A stretch of 36,372 bases of DNA from Terriglobia bacterium (GTDB lineage Bacteria > Acidobacteriota > Terriglobia > Bryobacterales > Bryobacteraceae). The notes under the pieces were generated by a model. That model was given only the letters and a program-made list of their open reading frames with translations, did no database searches and was not told the DNA's origin. How positions within the stretch are numbered: position 1 is the first letter of the stretch; each line of letters starts with the position of its first letter. Positions 1-6,533 of this stretch are shown here, one piece after another. The stretch lies in contig JANXYJ010000158.1 in the NCBI GenBank assembly GCA_025350105.1, positions 1 through 36,372 on the forward strand, read 5' to 3'. The position numbers and the translations under genes were made by a program.

Positions 1-1
1 G

Positions 2-139
2 CGACGGTTCTTATTCATCTTTCGAATCAAAACCCGGACGGCCGCGGGGCTTCGCCCCTGGCCGAAGAGCTACAGAGTAGTTGTCGTTGATCGGGAGAAA
101 TAGTTGTCGTCAACCCAAAGATATAGTTGACGCCGGTCA
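2..139 (-). repeat. Left copy of 138-bp inverted repeat; probable IS21-like element end
   Basis: This segment is the exact reverse complement of 36235-36372. Position 140 is the first mismatch (C against an expected G). Read outward from the unique DNA, it starts TGACCGGCGTC and contains (G)ACAACTA-type octamers at 124-131, 101-108 and 78-85, each 23 bp apart. A GC-rich hairpin (GGCC..GGGGC TTC GCCCC.GGCC) lies at 40-63. IS21-family elements are known for TG/CA ends with several regularly spaced terminal repeats, so I infer the end of such an element. No transposase is visible because the contig stops here. An assembly fold-back is the main alternative. Confidence 0.75.
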
Positions 140-140
140 C

Positions 141-575
141 CTATTCGTGGTTCCAAACCGCATTGTCGGTACCGGCTTGCGCTCCGGTGATGGCGGTGGT
201 TCCGACAGGAAGCGGAGAAGCGGGACTGACCGCGCTCAGGGTCAAGCTATCAAAAGGGGTAAAAACGGTGGCGTAATCCGTTGCAGTTGCGCCTGACTTT
301 GTCTTCACAACTACTCGCCGCACGCCTAACGGGAGAGCATGCTCGCTGGTGTACCATGCTGTGATTTTGCCGGTGGCAGGATCGGCTTTAAAGGCATGTA
401 CGGCCCCGCCGGAGTCGAAGCGGACGCTGGATAATGCGGGAGCTTTTCCATGGGGGTACCCGCAGCTATCGACGCGGTTTTCATCATTATGGTTGGAATC
501 ATTCCTTTCGGCCGCAGCGATTGCGGATAGCGCAACTGCGGTTACGCACAAAGTTGCCAGGGTTCGTCGATTCAT
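141..575 (-). CDS. Small secreted protein of unknown function
   Basis: The product is 144 aa. Its N-terminus, MNRRTLATLCVTAVALSAIA, has two arginines followed by a hydrophobic stretch ending in Ala-rich residues, a typical Sec signal peptide cleaved near residue 22. The start at 575 is chosen because AAGGAG lies about 11 bases upstream; an open frame continuing upstream to 752 has no such support. The mature part begins with Asn/Asp-rich residues and a lone Cys-Gly-Tyr, then looks like beta-rich extracellular sequence. I recognise no family. The stop codon (TAG at 143-141) lies one base from the left inverted repeat, so the original C-terminus may have been lost when the element inserted. Confidence 0.6.
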   Translation of the reverse strand: MNRRTLATLCVTAVALSAIAAAERNDSNHNDENRVDSCGYPHGKAPALSSVRFDSGGAVHAFKADPATGKITAWYTSEHALPLGVRRVVVKTKSGATATDYATVFTPFDSLTLSAVSPASPLPVGTTAITGAQAGTDNAVWNHE

Positions 576-1379
576 GTTGTTTTGTTTTCTCCTTGGGACG
601 ATCATCGTCTTGAAGACGGCGGAAGGTTGATGTGCACCCGGGAGACCATCGTGCTGGTACTTGAAAGGGCAAGTAGTTAGCGCGATAGTACTGCTTGCGT
701 TCGGACATGCTGTCCCATTTTTCCCCTTTTTCCAAAAGACAAGATGTCCCAAATGGAAGTAGGGTGGCGACTGGATGGCGCGGGTTTTTGAGGTAGTTGA
801 AACTTAAACACACTTCGGCTGTACGGTTGAAGAAAGGCGTCGCGGGTGGCCGGGGCTTCTCGGACTTATCGCCGGAGGTGTAGTTGCTCGTCTTCTTACA
901 GACAGGCAACCCGGCCACCAATGTTTGAGCCAAATCTAGCTGGCTGCTTGCGCAGCTTTTAACAGGGGTCCCGCACGGCGGCTTCATGGCCGCCTCTTCG
1001 TTTGTCCTGCTTTCGATGAACTCCGGCTAAAGCCGGAGCTACTTTGGCTCTCTGATAACCCGCCGCCCTTATTAGGGGTCCGTGCCGGATGTTATGAAAC
1101 CGGTTTCAAGGTCTTCCGTCATCTCGATCCGTATAGGTTCCGATGCAAGAGGTTTTATCCTCGCCGAAAGATCAGCACACTCATCTTGGCGATGCTGTCA
1201 CCGCCGCAATGCAACGCGTTCTGGCCAGAACGAACTACTCTGGCTGAAGGGTACACAGTGTGAGTGCGGATGGGCGTCGGGTGGGGGCAGGAAGTTGTTG
1301 AGGGGGCGGGAGATTCGCGCCGCGCTTCGGTGGTGACGGCAGGCCTTGCTTGATTGCCCAGGCTTCTGGGATGGGTGTT
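576..1379. other. Stretch without a supported gene
   Basis: The open frames here overlap on both strands, lack good ribosome sites and do not resemble known proteins. The octamer GTCCCATT/GTCCCAAA motif occurs twice near 711-755, which may mark decayed repeat DNA. Apart from a perfect hairpin at 1021-1038, nothing is supported. Confidence 0.5.
1021..1038. repeat. Perfect intergenic hairpin, REP-like
   Basis: CTCCGGCT and AGCCGGAG form an 8-bp perfect stem around AA. The flanking text CGGAGCTAC recurs at about 22506-22513, between the amidohydrolase and cytochrome genes, again beside a GGAG-rich inverted segment. This suggests a short dispersed repeat family. No run of T follows, so it is a poor intrinsic terminator. 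Confidence 0.45.
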
Positions 1380-1505
1380 ATGCTCGATTTGTGGAATATG
1401 CGGAAGAAGTTAAGTCGAAAAATAGATGATCTTCGGCCTGAATATGACCTGCGAGGGTTGAGTGTTGTGGCTCGGGACCAGCGCGGAAAATTCCAAAGAA
1501 AGTGA
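1380..1505 (+). CDS. Possible 41-aa antitoxin-like peptide
   Basis: This short frame starts at an ATG with a G-rich sequence (GGGATGGG) 5-12 bases upstream. It encodes 41 residues, basic at first (MRKKLSRKI), followed by DDLRPEYDLRGL. That motif resembles the C-terminal DDLRPEYDFSKL-type segment of many small type II antitoxins. In those proteins it is usually followed by a GxVRGKY motif, which here appears only as a degenerate ARDQRGKF. No toxin gene is visible on either side. It could be a functional orphan, a remnant or a chance frame. The family suggestion comes from remembered motif similarity and has not been searched. Confidence 0.3.
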   Translation: MLDLWNMRKKLSRKIDDLRPEYDLRGLSVVARDQRGKFQRK

Positions 1506-1694
1506 CCGTGGGGTGCATGCGTCGGGGGCGACATAGGGCACGAAGTTGATGATTTTGGGGGAGATGGGGAGAGAGTTGGTAGGGGTAATGCCGCATTCGG
1601 CACATCGATTGCGGCAAAATTCGTCCCTGAATGTTGTGGTCGAGGTTGTAGATTGGCACAAGAATGTGCTACACTCTAGGTAGACTAGGAGAAT

Positions 1695-1713
1695 TGGGTT
1701 TGCAGCAAACCCA
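1695..1713. other. Hairpin TGGGTTTG-CAG-CAAACCCA
   Basis: An 8-bp perfect inverted repeat with a 3-nt loop lies in sequence with no clear gene. It has no T-tract on either side. It may be an operator or a remnant of a mobile-element end. Confidence 0.35.
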
Positions 1714-1846
1714 GTTTGTGGCGCTGGAATAGGCCCCCCATAGTCATCTCTGGCTGCACTGTCCAGATCGCTGGGCAAACCTTCTTAGTTTCGACCCATA
1801 GTTAATGGTAGTCGGACTAAATATCCCCTAAATGGAGCCTCAACGC

Positions 1847-2011
1847 ATGACGTATGAGATCTATCCTTTAGCTTTCCTTGCTACTTGCATCCTGCTGTTA
1901 GAATTTGTTCCGCCGGTCATCGAACGGTGTGGAATTGCAGCCGAGAAGTTCTATGAACTTCTTGCTCGGATAAAGCGGTGTCGAGCTAGACTTGCCCGAA
2001 GCAAGCGGTAA
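1847..2011 (+). CDS. Possible 54-aa single-pass membrane peptide
   Basis: The frame encodes a peptide beginning MTYEIYPLAFLATCILLLEF, giving one hydrophobic helix over roughly residues 5-22. An amphipathic, strongly basic tail follows (RIKRCRARLARSKR). The layout suggests an inner-membrane peptide with a positive cytoplasmic tail. An in-frame ATG at 1832 would add five residues; neither start has a strong ribosome site. The best support is a textbook terminator 22 bases after the stop, so something is transcribed to this point. It might be a toxin-like small protein or a regulatory peptide, but no family is recognised. Confidence 0.45.
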   Translation: MTYEIYPLAFLATCILLLEFVPPVIERCGIAAEKFYELLARIKRCRARLARSKR

Positions 2012-2032
2012 GTGTAACTAAAATATAGCGGT

Positions 2033-2063
2033 GGGCCGATTCAAAAGGGATCGGCCCTTTTTT
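2033..2063 (+). terminator. Rho-independent terminator
   Basis: GGGCCGAT (2033-2040) pairs with ATCGGCCC (2050-2057), followed by six T residues. It closes the transcript carrying the 54-aa peptide and separates it from the promoter at 2074. Confidence 0.85.
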
Positions 2064-2073
2064 GTTAAAACGC

Positions 2074-2103
2074 TTGACGAGCAGGGTCAAGATCGTGTAC
2101 ACT
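2074..2103 (+). promoter_or_regulatory. Sigma-70 promoter of the LOTUS unit or a small RNA
   Basis: TTGACG (2074-2079), an 18-bp spacer and TACACT (2098-2103) make a good housekeeping promoter. It lies directly after the preceding terminator. Transcription would begin near 2110, about 210 bases before the LOTUS start codon. Confidence 0.6.
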
Positions 2104-2107
2104 TCTT

Positions 2108-2269
2108 GCGTTAGGTTGTATGCGGCTGACTAGCACAGCTGCAATATTAGTTTCTGGTGAAAGCCGAAGCCAACTCTAACCCTTGCACTGCTATTTCAAT
2201 GGCGTTTAGAACGCCAACAAAAAACTAGATGCGCGCAAAGGTTTTGAGGGGACCCATTCAGGGGCCCCT
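2108..2269 (+). ncRNA. Structured leader or small RNA upstream of the LOTUS gene
   Basis: The leader can fold on itself. GTTAG (2110-2114) and GTTG (2115-2118) pair with CTAAC (2176-2180) and CAAC (2171-2174), with one bulged T. CGGCT (2123-2127) pairs with AGCCG (2162-2166) inside that helix. A further hairpin, TGGCGTTTAGAACGCCA, lies near 2200-2216. A 9-bp stem with one A-G mismatch closes at 2247-2269, just before the coding region, but only a weak T-rich tail follows. It could be an attenuator-type leader or a separate RNA of about 160 nt. No known riboswitch class is recognised. Confidence 0.35.
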
Positions 2270-2319
2270 ATCATTATTTGCATCTCGTGTGCGTCTGGCT
2301 GGAAAACGAAGGATACAAT

Positions 2320-3285
2320 ATGGAAAATAGTGCTCCCTCTCCTGGTCTCTCGGCTAAGGAGTTCTCCGCAGATGTCGTGGCTGAGGAAACCCCCGCGGAA
2401 GTGGTGGCTAAGGAGATTACTGCTGATTTAGTCGCCAAGGAGATTACGCGGATCATTAGCACGTCGCCGGAACCGTCCGTTCCTGGCACGCTAGTCGCAG
2501 CCAGCTTGAAACTGCATATCCCCGAGTTTCGAGCCGCTAATTTTGGCTGTAGAAATCTGAAAGACTTCATTGCAAGATATGCTGGCGATCTAATGGTCGT
2601 CGGGCACGCTGGGCTTGACGCACGTTACGGGATGAAAAGTTCTGGTGCCATTAGCCGTCCTGAAGGGAAGCTTCAGAGCCCGGGTGTGGCAGCTCCGGCT
2701 ACAGAAACCTCTTCTCCGAAGACTCGGTATTTCGACGCTGAAGCATTTCGTGCGTACGCTAGCCCTAGTGGTGTGTTCGCAGCATACGTAAACCGCCAAA
2801 CCGGTGAACTCCGGGCTCAGGCGGTATCGTCGGCTGAACTAGGTGGTGATTGGGTACGGATCCCTTCGCTTTCCCGTGAGGATCACGTTGATATGGCGCG
2901 ACGCTTTGTCGAATCGCTTCCTGATAAGGAGCGAAACGAGCTTGAACCGTTGATTGGCGCTGGGCAACAGTGGCATGTGGCATTTTGGGAGGCGACCCGA
3001 GGATTGAATTTGGAGCCCGCCTGGAAGAAGTCTAGATCTGATAGAATAGCGGTGTCCTTGACTAAAGCACTGGAGGCTCTCGGTGTGCCGTTGCGCGCAA
3101 CCTCCTCCCTTAGACGGCCTACACATGTGAGTGCCCCGTCGCCCGAGTCGTTGTCGAGACCGGGACGTGCGCCGGATTTCGCGAAATTGTTAGCCGTTCG
3201 CGCCGTCGAACGGATGTCAATACGTGAACTTCGCGGCCTTAGACTGACCTTAGGTGAATTCATCGACGCTTTCCCTGATGGATAA
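2320..3285 (+). CDS. LOTUS/OST-HTH domain protein with UPF0158-like second half
   Basis: The product is 321 aa. ATG 2320 is chosen because GAAGGA sits six bases upstream. Residues 13-43 are nonapeptide repeats (KEFSADVVA, EETPAEVVA, KEITADLVA). Residues 44-98 match the LOTUS/OST-HTH pattern: a helix, then LVAASLKL, FRAANFG, and RNLKDFIARYAGDLMVVG. LOTUS domains bind RNA, notably G-rich or G-quadruplex RNA, or act as adaptors to RNA helicases. Residues 137-258 (DWVRIPSL, DMARRFVESL, WHVAFWEA, LEALGVPL) resemble the UPF0158 fold; this part is inferred from pattern only. No nuclease motif (NYN/PIN) is seen, although bacterial LOTUS domains are often fused to one. The next gene follows after 16 bases. 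The base composition is poorer in GC than the genes from 4 kb onward, which suggests transfer. Confidence 0.7.
   Translation: MENSAPSPGLSAKEFSADVVAEETPAEVVAKEITADLVAKEITRIISTSPEPSVPGTLVAASLKLHIPEFRAANFGCRNLKDFIARYAGDLMVVGHAGLDARYGMKSSGAISRPEGKLQSPGVAAPATETSSPKTRYFDAEAFRAYASPSGVFAAYVNRQTGELRAQAVSSAELGGDWVRIPSLSREDHVDMARRFVESLPDKERNELEPLIGAGQQWHVAFWEATRGLNLEPAWKKSRSDRIAVSLTKALEALGVPLRATSSLRRPTHVSAPSPESLSRPGRAPDFAKLLAVRAVERMSIRELRGLRLTLGEFIDAFPDG
2353..2460 (+). repeat. 27-bp tandem repeat coding for nonapeptides
   Basis: Units begin at 2353, 2380, 2407 and 2434; the last is partial. Each starts GCT/GCC-(A/G)AG-GA and encodes A-(K/E)-E-x-x-A-(D/E)-x-V-type residues. The repeat remains in frame and forms a flexible or helical linker in front of the LOTUS domain. 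Confidence 0.75.
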
Positions 3286-3301
3286 TCTCAAATCGAGCTA
3301 G

Positions 3302-3997
3302 ATGCCTGCCCCGTCGGCCGTTGTAGTTAATTTTCCAAAGACTACCATTGATACAATCGTCGGCGAGTTCGCGTCTGCACTTGTCCGTAAGCAGTTGGTG
3401 TGCTGCTGGCCGGGGAGTGACTCTCTTCACCCAGGCTTGAGCTTGCGTAGCTATTACGTTCAGGCCCTTAGAGAAATTATTCCTACGTCAAAGGCGATTC
3501 GAGTCTTCGCTTATATTCCCAACGATGCCGAGGGGTTCTTAAACTGGCTACGCGATGTGAAGCTGGAAAAGGTGGAAGCACCGATCACGCATCATGACGA
3601 GAACGATGCCGCTTGGCTTGCCACCAATCTCAGGTCATTTCTCGGTGGGTCCCGTCCGTTAGATTCGACGGTATTGAAATCCCTTCCTAAAGACTCGAAA
3701 ATACTTTGTGTCGATCCTGAAAAACAACACCCGACGCTGAGAAAGATGGTTCCAGCGTGTTTCCCGGACGCCGCCGACCGATTTGTGTTCCAATGCTTCA
3801 AGCCGAGCGATGGTTTGGCAACGCTAAGGGTTGACGCTAGCGGCATTGGCGGTCTTCTTTACGTACACGGCAATCGGCTAGTGAGGATGGACCGCGAATT
3901 AAAGGCTGCGTTGAAGGGTCGGTACTGGGAAGGGCCCGAACCTACGAAAGTCTTGCAACAGTTTTACCGCGCGCTGCCGCTCTTGAAGGTTAAATGA
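3302..3997 (+). CDS. Unrecognised 231-aa protein, partner of the LOTUS gene
   Basis: This gene starts 16 bases after the LOTUS gene and is almost certainly co-transcribed with it. The protein is soluble, with no signal peptide or membrane segment. Visible segments are an alpha/beta-looking block (residues about 58-100, KAIRVFAYIPNDAEGFLNWL, then an acidic HHDENDAAW), a second strand-like ILCVDPE, and a C-terminal basic helix. The alternation of hydrophobic strands with acidic loops recalls a Rossmann-like or degenerate NYN/PIN fold, but the usual set of catalytic aspartates cannot be aligned. I therefore assign no function. LOTUS proteins are often associated with RNA cleavage, so a role in RNA handling is possible but unproven. 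Base composition matches the LOTUS gene, not the downstream housekeeping genes. Confidence 0.7.
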   Translation: MPAPSAVVVNFPKTTIDTIVGEFASALVRKQLVCCWPGSDSLHPGLSLRSYYVQALREIIPTSKAIRVFAYIPNDAEGFLNWLRDVKLEKVEAPITHHDENDAAWLATNLRSFLGGSRPLDSTVLKSLPKDSKILCVDPEKQHPTLRKMVPACFPDAADRFVFQCFKPSDGLATLRVDASGIGGLLYVHGNRLVRMDRELKAALKGRYWEGPEPTKVLQQFYRALPLLKVK

Positions 3998-4083
3998 AGG
4001 TGGTCTTGGGAAATTCTGTTAACTGATACGCCGGTTTCTGATTACAACCACTCTGCTAGACTAGAGCCAGAGGCGTCCCTTAT

Positions 4084-5289
4084 ATGAATCGCCGGTTTCA
4101 ATTTGTTGTGGTTGGCACATCTTCCGTGATTGTTGCGCTGCTGTTGTTTGGGGCGGTGGGGCGGAGTGCTTCTCCGGATTCGCCGTATACGAATTTGGGA
4201 GTCTACAGCGAGGTCCTTTCGCGGATTAAGGCGGAGTACGTAGAGGAACCGGACATGAAGGCCGTGACGGTGGGGGCTATCAACGGGATGCTGGAGTCGA
4301 TTGACCCGCATGCCAGCTATTTGAACGCCGATCAGTATAAGCAATACCAGAAATCCAAAGATTCGAAGAAGGCCGATGTGGGTTTGGTGTTGGCCAAGCG
4401 CGTGGGTTATATGGCGGTGGAAGATGCGATTCCGGGGTCGCCGGCGGCGAAAGCGGGATTTGCCACGGGGGATGTGATCGAGAGCATTAATAATGTTTCC
4501 ACTCGCGATATGCCGCTGGCGTTTGCAGAGATTTTGATGCAGGGCGATGCGGGCACCAACCTGGAGATGGGCGTGTTGCGCATCGGACGGTCGGAAGCGA
4601 CCAAGATGATGGTGACGCGGGCGATAGTGAGCTATCCGAATGTCACGGGAAGATTGCAGGGACAGGTGGGGATTATTCAGCTGGAATCGCTGCAGCCAGG
4701 GCGCGTGAAAGAAGTTGCCGCGCAGATCAATTCGCTGGAAAAGCAAGGAGCCAAGAAGCTGGTACTGGATCTGCGGCACTGCTCGACGGGCGCGCCAGAA
4801 GAGGGGATTGCGCTGGCGAATTTGTTCATGGATAGCGGGCTGATCACCTATACGCAAGGGCAGAAATCGAGCAAGCAGGAGTTTCAGGCGGTCGCGAAAA
4901 ACGCGGTGACCAAGCTGCCGTTGGTGTTGGCGGTGAACCGCTCCACTGCCGGCGGGGCGGAGATTGCGGCAGCGGCGCTGATGAATGCCAAACGCGCACA
5001 GGTGGTGGGTGAGCGCACTTATGGCGACGCGGGGGTGCGCAAGACGGTGGCGATGGCCGATGGCGGCGCAGTGATTTTGTCGGTGGCCAAGTATTATTCG
5101 CCGGAGGGCAAGTCGATTCAGGATAATGGCGTGACGCCGGGTGTTTTGCAGGCCGATACAGTGGCGGGTGGCGGCGATGACGGCGATGGTTTGCCGGACG
5201 GCGTGACGGACGACGGCGCCAAGAACGATGCCGCGAAGAAGCCCGCGGCGGATGAGTTGCTGAATAAGGCCATTCAGAGTTTGAAGTAG
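4084..5289 (+). CDS. S41/CtpA-like protein lacking the catalytic Ser-Lys dyad
   Basis: The product is 401 aa. An N-terminal membrane anchor or signal (residues about 8-27) is followed by a helical region, a PDZ domain (about 95-185; SPAAKAGFATGDVIESIN) and the S41 core (about 200-350). In active C-terminal processing peptidases the Ser lies three residues before a conserved Glu in SASASE, and the Lys follows 25 residues later in FGKGTVQ. Here the Glu is E293, but the Ser position is G290 (TAGGAE) and the Lys position is D315 (YGDAG). The usual RNNPGG loop is also altered (RHCSTGAP). The fold should be intact but without peptidase activity, suggesting a binding or scaffold role in the periplasm. 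The C-terminus is an Asp/Gly-rich linker plus a short helix. The FmdB gene follows after 39 bases. Confidence 0.9.
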   Translation: MNRRFQFVVVGTSSVIVALLLFGAVGRSASPDSPYTNLGVYSEVLSRIKAEYVEEPDMKAVTVGAINGMLESIDPHASYLNADQYKQYQKSKDSKKADVGLVLAKRVGYMAVEDAIPGSPAAKAGFATGDVIESINNVSTRDMPLAFAEILMQGDAGTNLEMGVLRIGRSEATKMMVTRAIVSYPNVTGRLQGQVGIIQLESLQPGRVKEVAAQINSLEKQGAKKLVLDLRHCSTGAPEEGIALANLFMDSGLITYTQGQKSSKQEFQAVAKNAVTKLPLVLAVNRSTAGGAEIAAAALMNAKRAQVVGERTYGDAGVRKTVAMADGGAVILSVAKYYSPEGKSIQDNGVTPGVLQADTVAGGGDDGDGLPDGVTDDGAKNDAAKKPAADELLNKAIQSLK

Positions 5290-5328
5290 CCGTTGCGTTT
5301 GCGCAATGGTCCTCAAAAATAATCAGCT

Positions 5329-5712
5329 ATGCCCATGTATGAATACAAGTGCGCGAAGTGTAAGAAGACCTTCGACGCGCTGCAAAAGTTTTCCGATCTA
5401 CCGCTGAAGAAGCACGAAGGCTGCGGCGGCAAGTTAGAGAAGCTGATGTCCGCGCCGGCGTTTCAGTTCAAAGGCACTGGCTGGTATGTGACCGATTACG
5501 GCAAGGGCGGAGTGAAGCCCAGCTCGACGGCAGAGGCCAAGGCGGACGCGAAGGCGGAGTCGGCGTCTACGGCCTCCAGTTCAAGCGACACGAAGTCGGA
5601 AACCAAGGCCGAGTCGAAAGCGGAAGTTGCGGCTTCCACGCCGGCTGCGGCGAGTGCTCCCACTGCTGAGCCGAAAGCGAAGGCGAAGAGTTCTAGTAAG
5701 AAGAAGAAGTAG
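5329..5712 (+). CDS. FmdB-family zinc ribbon protein with a long low-complexity tail
   Basis: The product is 127 aa. The FmdB regulatory-type zinc ribbon occupies residues 1-58: MPMYEYKCAKC, then LQKFSDLPLKKHEGCGGKL and FKGTGWYVTDYG. Zinc ligands would be C8, C11 and C32; the usual fourth Cys is replaced, and H29 is the likely substitute. Residues from about 60 are almost only Ala, Lys, Ser, Glu and Thr, ending in a poly-Ser/Lys stretch, much longer than the minimal family tail. FmdB proteins are small and poorly characterised; a regulatory role has been proposed for the founder. The gene lies 39 bases after the S41-like gene and is probably co-transcribed. Confidence 0.85.
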   Translation: MPMYEYKCAKCKKTFDALQKFSDLPLKKHEGCGGKLEKLMSAPAFQFKGTGWYVTDYGKGGVKPSSTAEAKADAKAESASTASSSSDTKSETKAESKAEVAASTPAAASAPTAEPKAKAKSSSKKKK

Positions 5713-5903
5713 CTTGTGATTTTGCCAAGAAGCTAGGGATTTGGCCCCGGGACGGTGCCGAGCGGGAACACACACGGCGATATTGGTCGGCGGCTGATCC
5801 AGAGAGAAGCTTTGAGCGCATGAAAGACTGGCAGTGGCCTGCCGTCGAACCAATCGCGGCGGACCCTCGGAGGTATCATCCAGCGGTTTGACTACTTAGC
5901 TGG

Positions 5904-6458
5904 TCACCGCTGACTCGCCTCTCCTTTGCTCACTCGGGCGTTGAAATCGGCGGAGCAGCCTCTTGGGATGCTGAGGGTTTTCCAGTTTGCTCCTGCCACG
6001 TGCTTGGCCAAGAACACAATCTGACCGCAATGGTAGGAGTAATGCCCGAGCTGTCGATTGATGGCCTGCATCACCGAGTGCGGTTCGCTGCGGATGGTGA
6101 TGGTTTTGGTCATGTCCTCCTCAGTTAACGACGAGAGGGTATCAAACACTGTTTCCCAGCCGTCTTCCCACATCTTCACGACGGCCTTGTGAGTCGCCGG
6201 CGGGTTTTCAAATTCTGCGTCTCGATTGCGGCCGGGCTTTTCGCCGTCGGATGTAAGCAGATTCGACCAGCGCGACTGCATGTTGCCGGACAGGTGCTTG
6301 ACGATTATCGCGACGGAGTTCATTTCGGGATCGAGCGTTGTGAAGATTTGGTTGCCGGTGAGTTGGGCCATGGCGCGGTCGCCCAGGCCTTTGTAGTAGC
6401 GGAACAGACTGGTGGAGTCGACCAAATACGAAGTGGTGAAGCGGAGTGCCATGTCCAT
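5904..6458 (-). CDS. DinB-fold protein, DUF1572 family
   Basis: The product is 184 aa with the four-helix DinB/YfiT-like fold. The three putative metal-binding histidines are H55 (VKHLSGNM), H139 and H143 (GHYSYHCGQI), correctly placed in helices 2 and 4. The LTSDGEKPGRNRDAEFE segment is typical of DUF1572. Members are probably metal-dependent enzymes, some of which use bacillithiol or similar thiols, but the reaction here is unknown. The start at 6458 has no clear ribosome site; ATG 6452 two codons later is equally possible. It is convergent with the FmdB gene across 191 bases in which I see no gene, and lies downstream of lptD on the same strand. Confidence 0.85.
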   Translation of the reverse strand: MDMALRFTTSYLVDSTSLFRYYKGLGDRAMAQLTGNQIFTTLDPEMNSVAIIVKHLSGNMQSRWSNLLTSDGEKPGRNRDAEFENPPATHKAVVKMWEDGWETVFDTLSSLTEEDMTKTITIRSEPHSVMQAINRQLGHYSYHCGQIVFLAKHVAGANWKTLSIPRGCSADFNARVSKGEASQR

Positions 6459-6533
6459 ATTGTCGTAAATTATTGGCAGGTCGGTGGCTGGATGCGGCGC
6501 TCCCTTTCGGTCGCGGCTTGGAAAACTACCGCC

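Noticed and set aside
499-987. 162-codon leftward open frame overlapping the secreted-protein gene
   Set aside because: It runs in a different frame through the signal-peptide gene, has no recognised motif and no ribosome site.
2108-2180. Integron attC site
   Set aside because: GTTAGGT and CTCTAAC look like attC ends, but their order is reversed (GTTRRRY first), and no integrase or cassette array is present.
4042-5316. A 424-codon open frame antisense to the S41-like gene
   Set aside because: It is His/Arg/Leu-rich, lacks a ribosome site and covers a well-supported gene on the other strand. It is a by-product of GC-rich codon usage.
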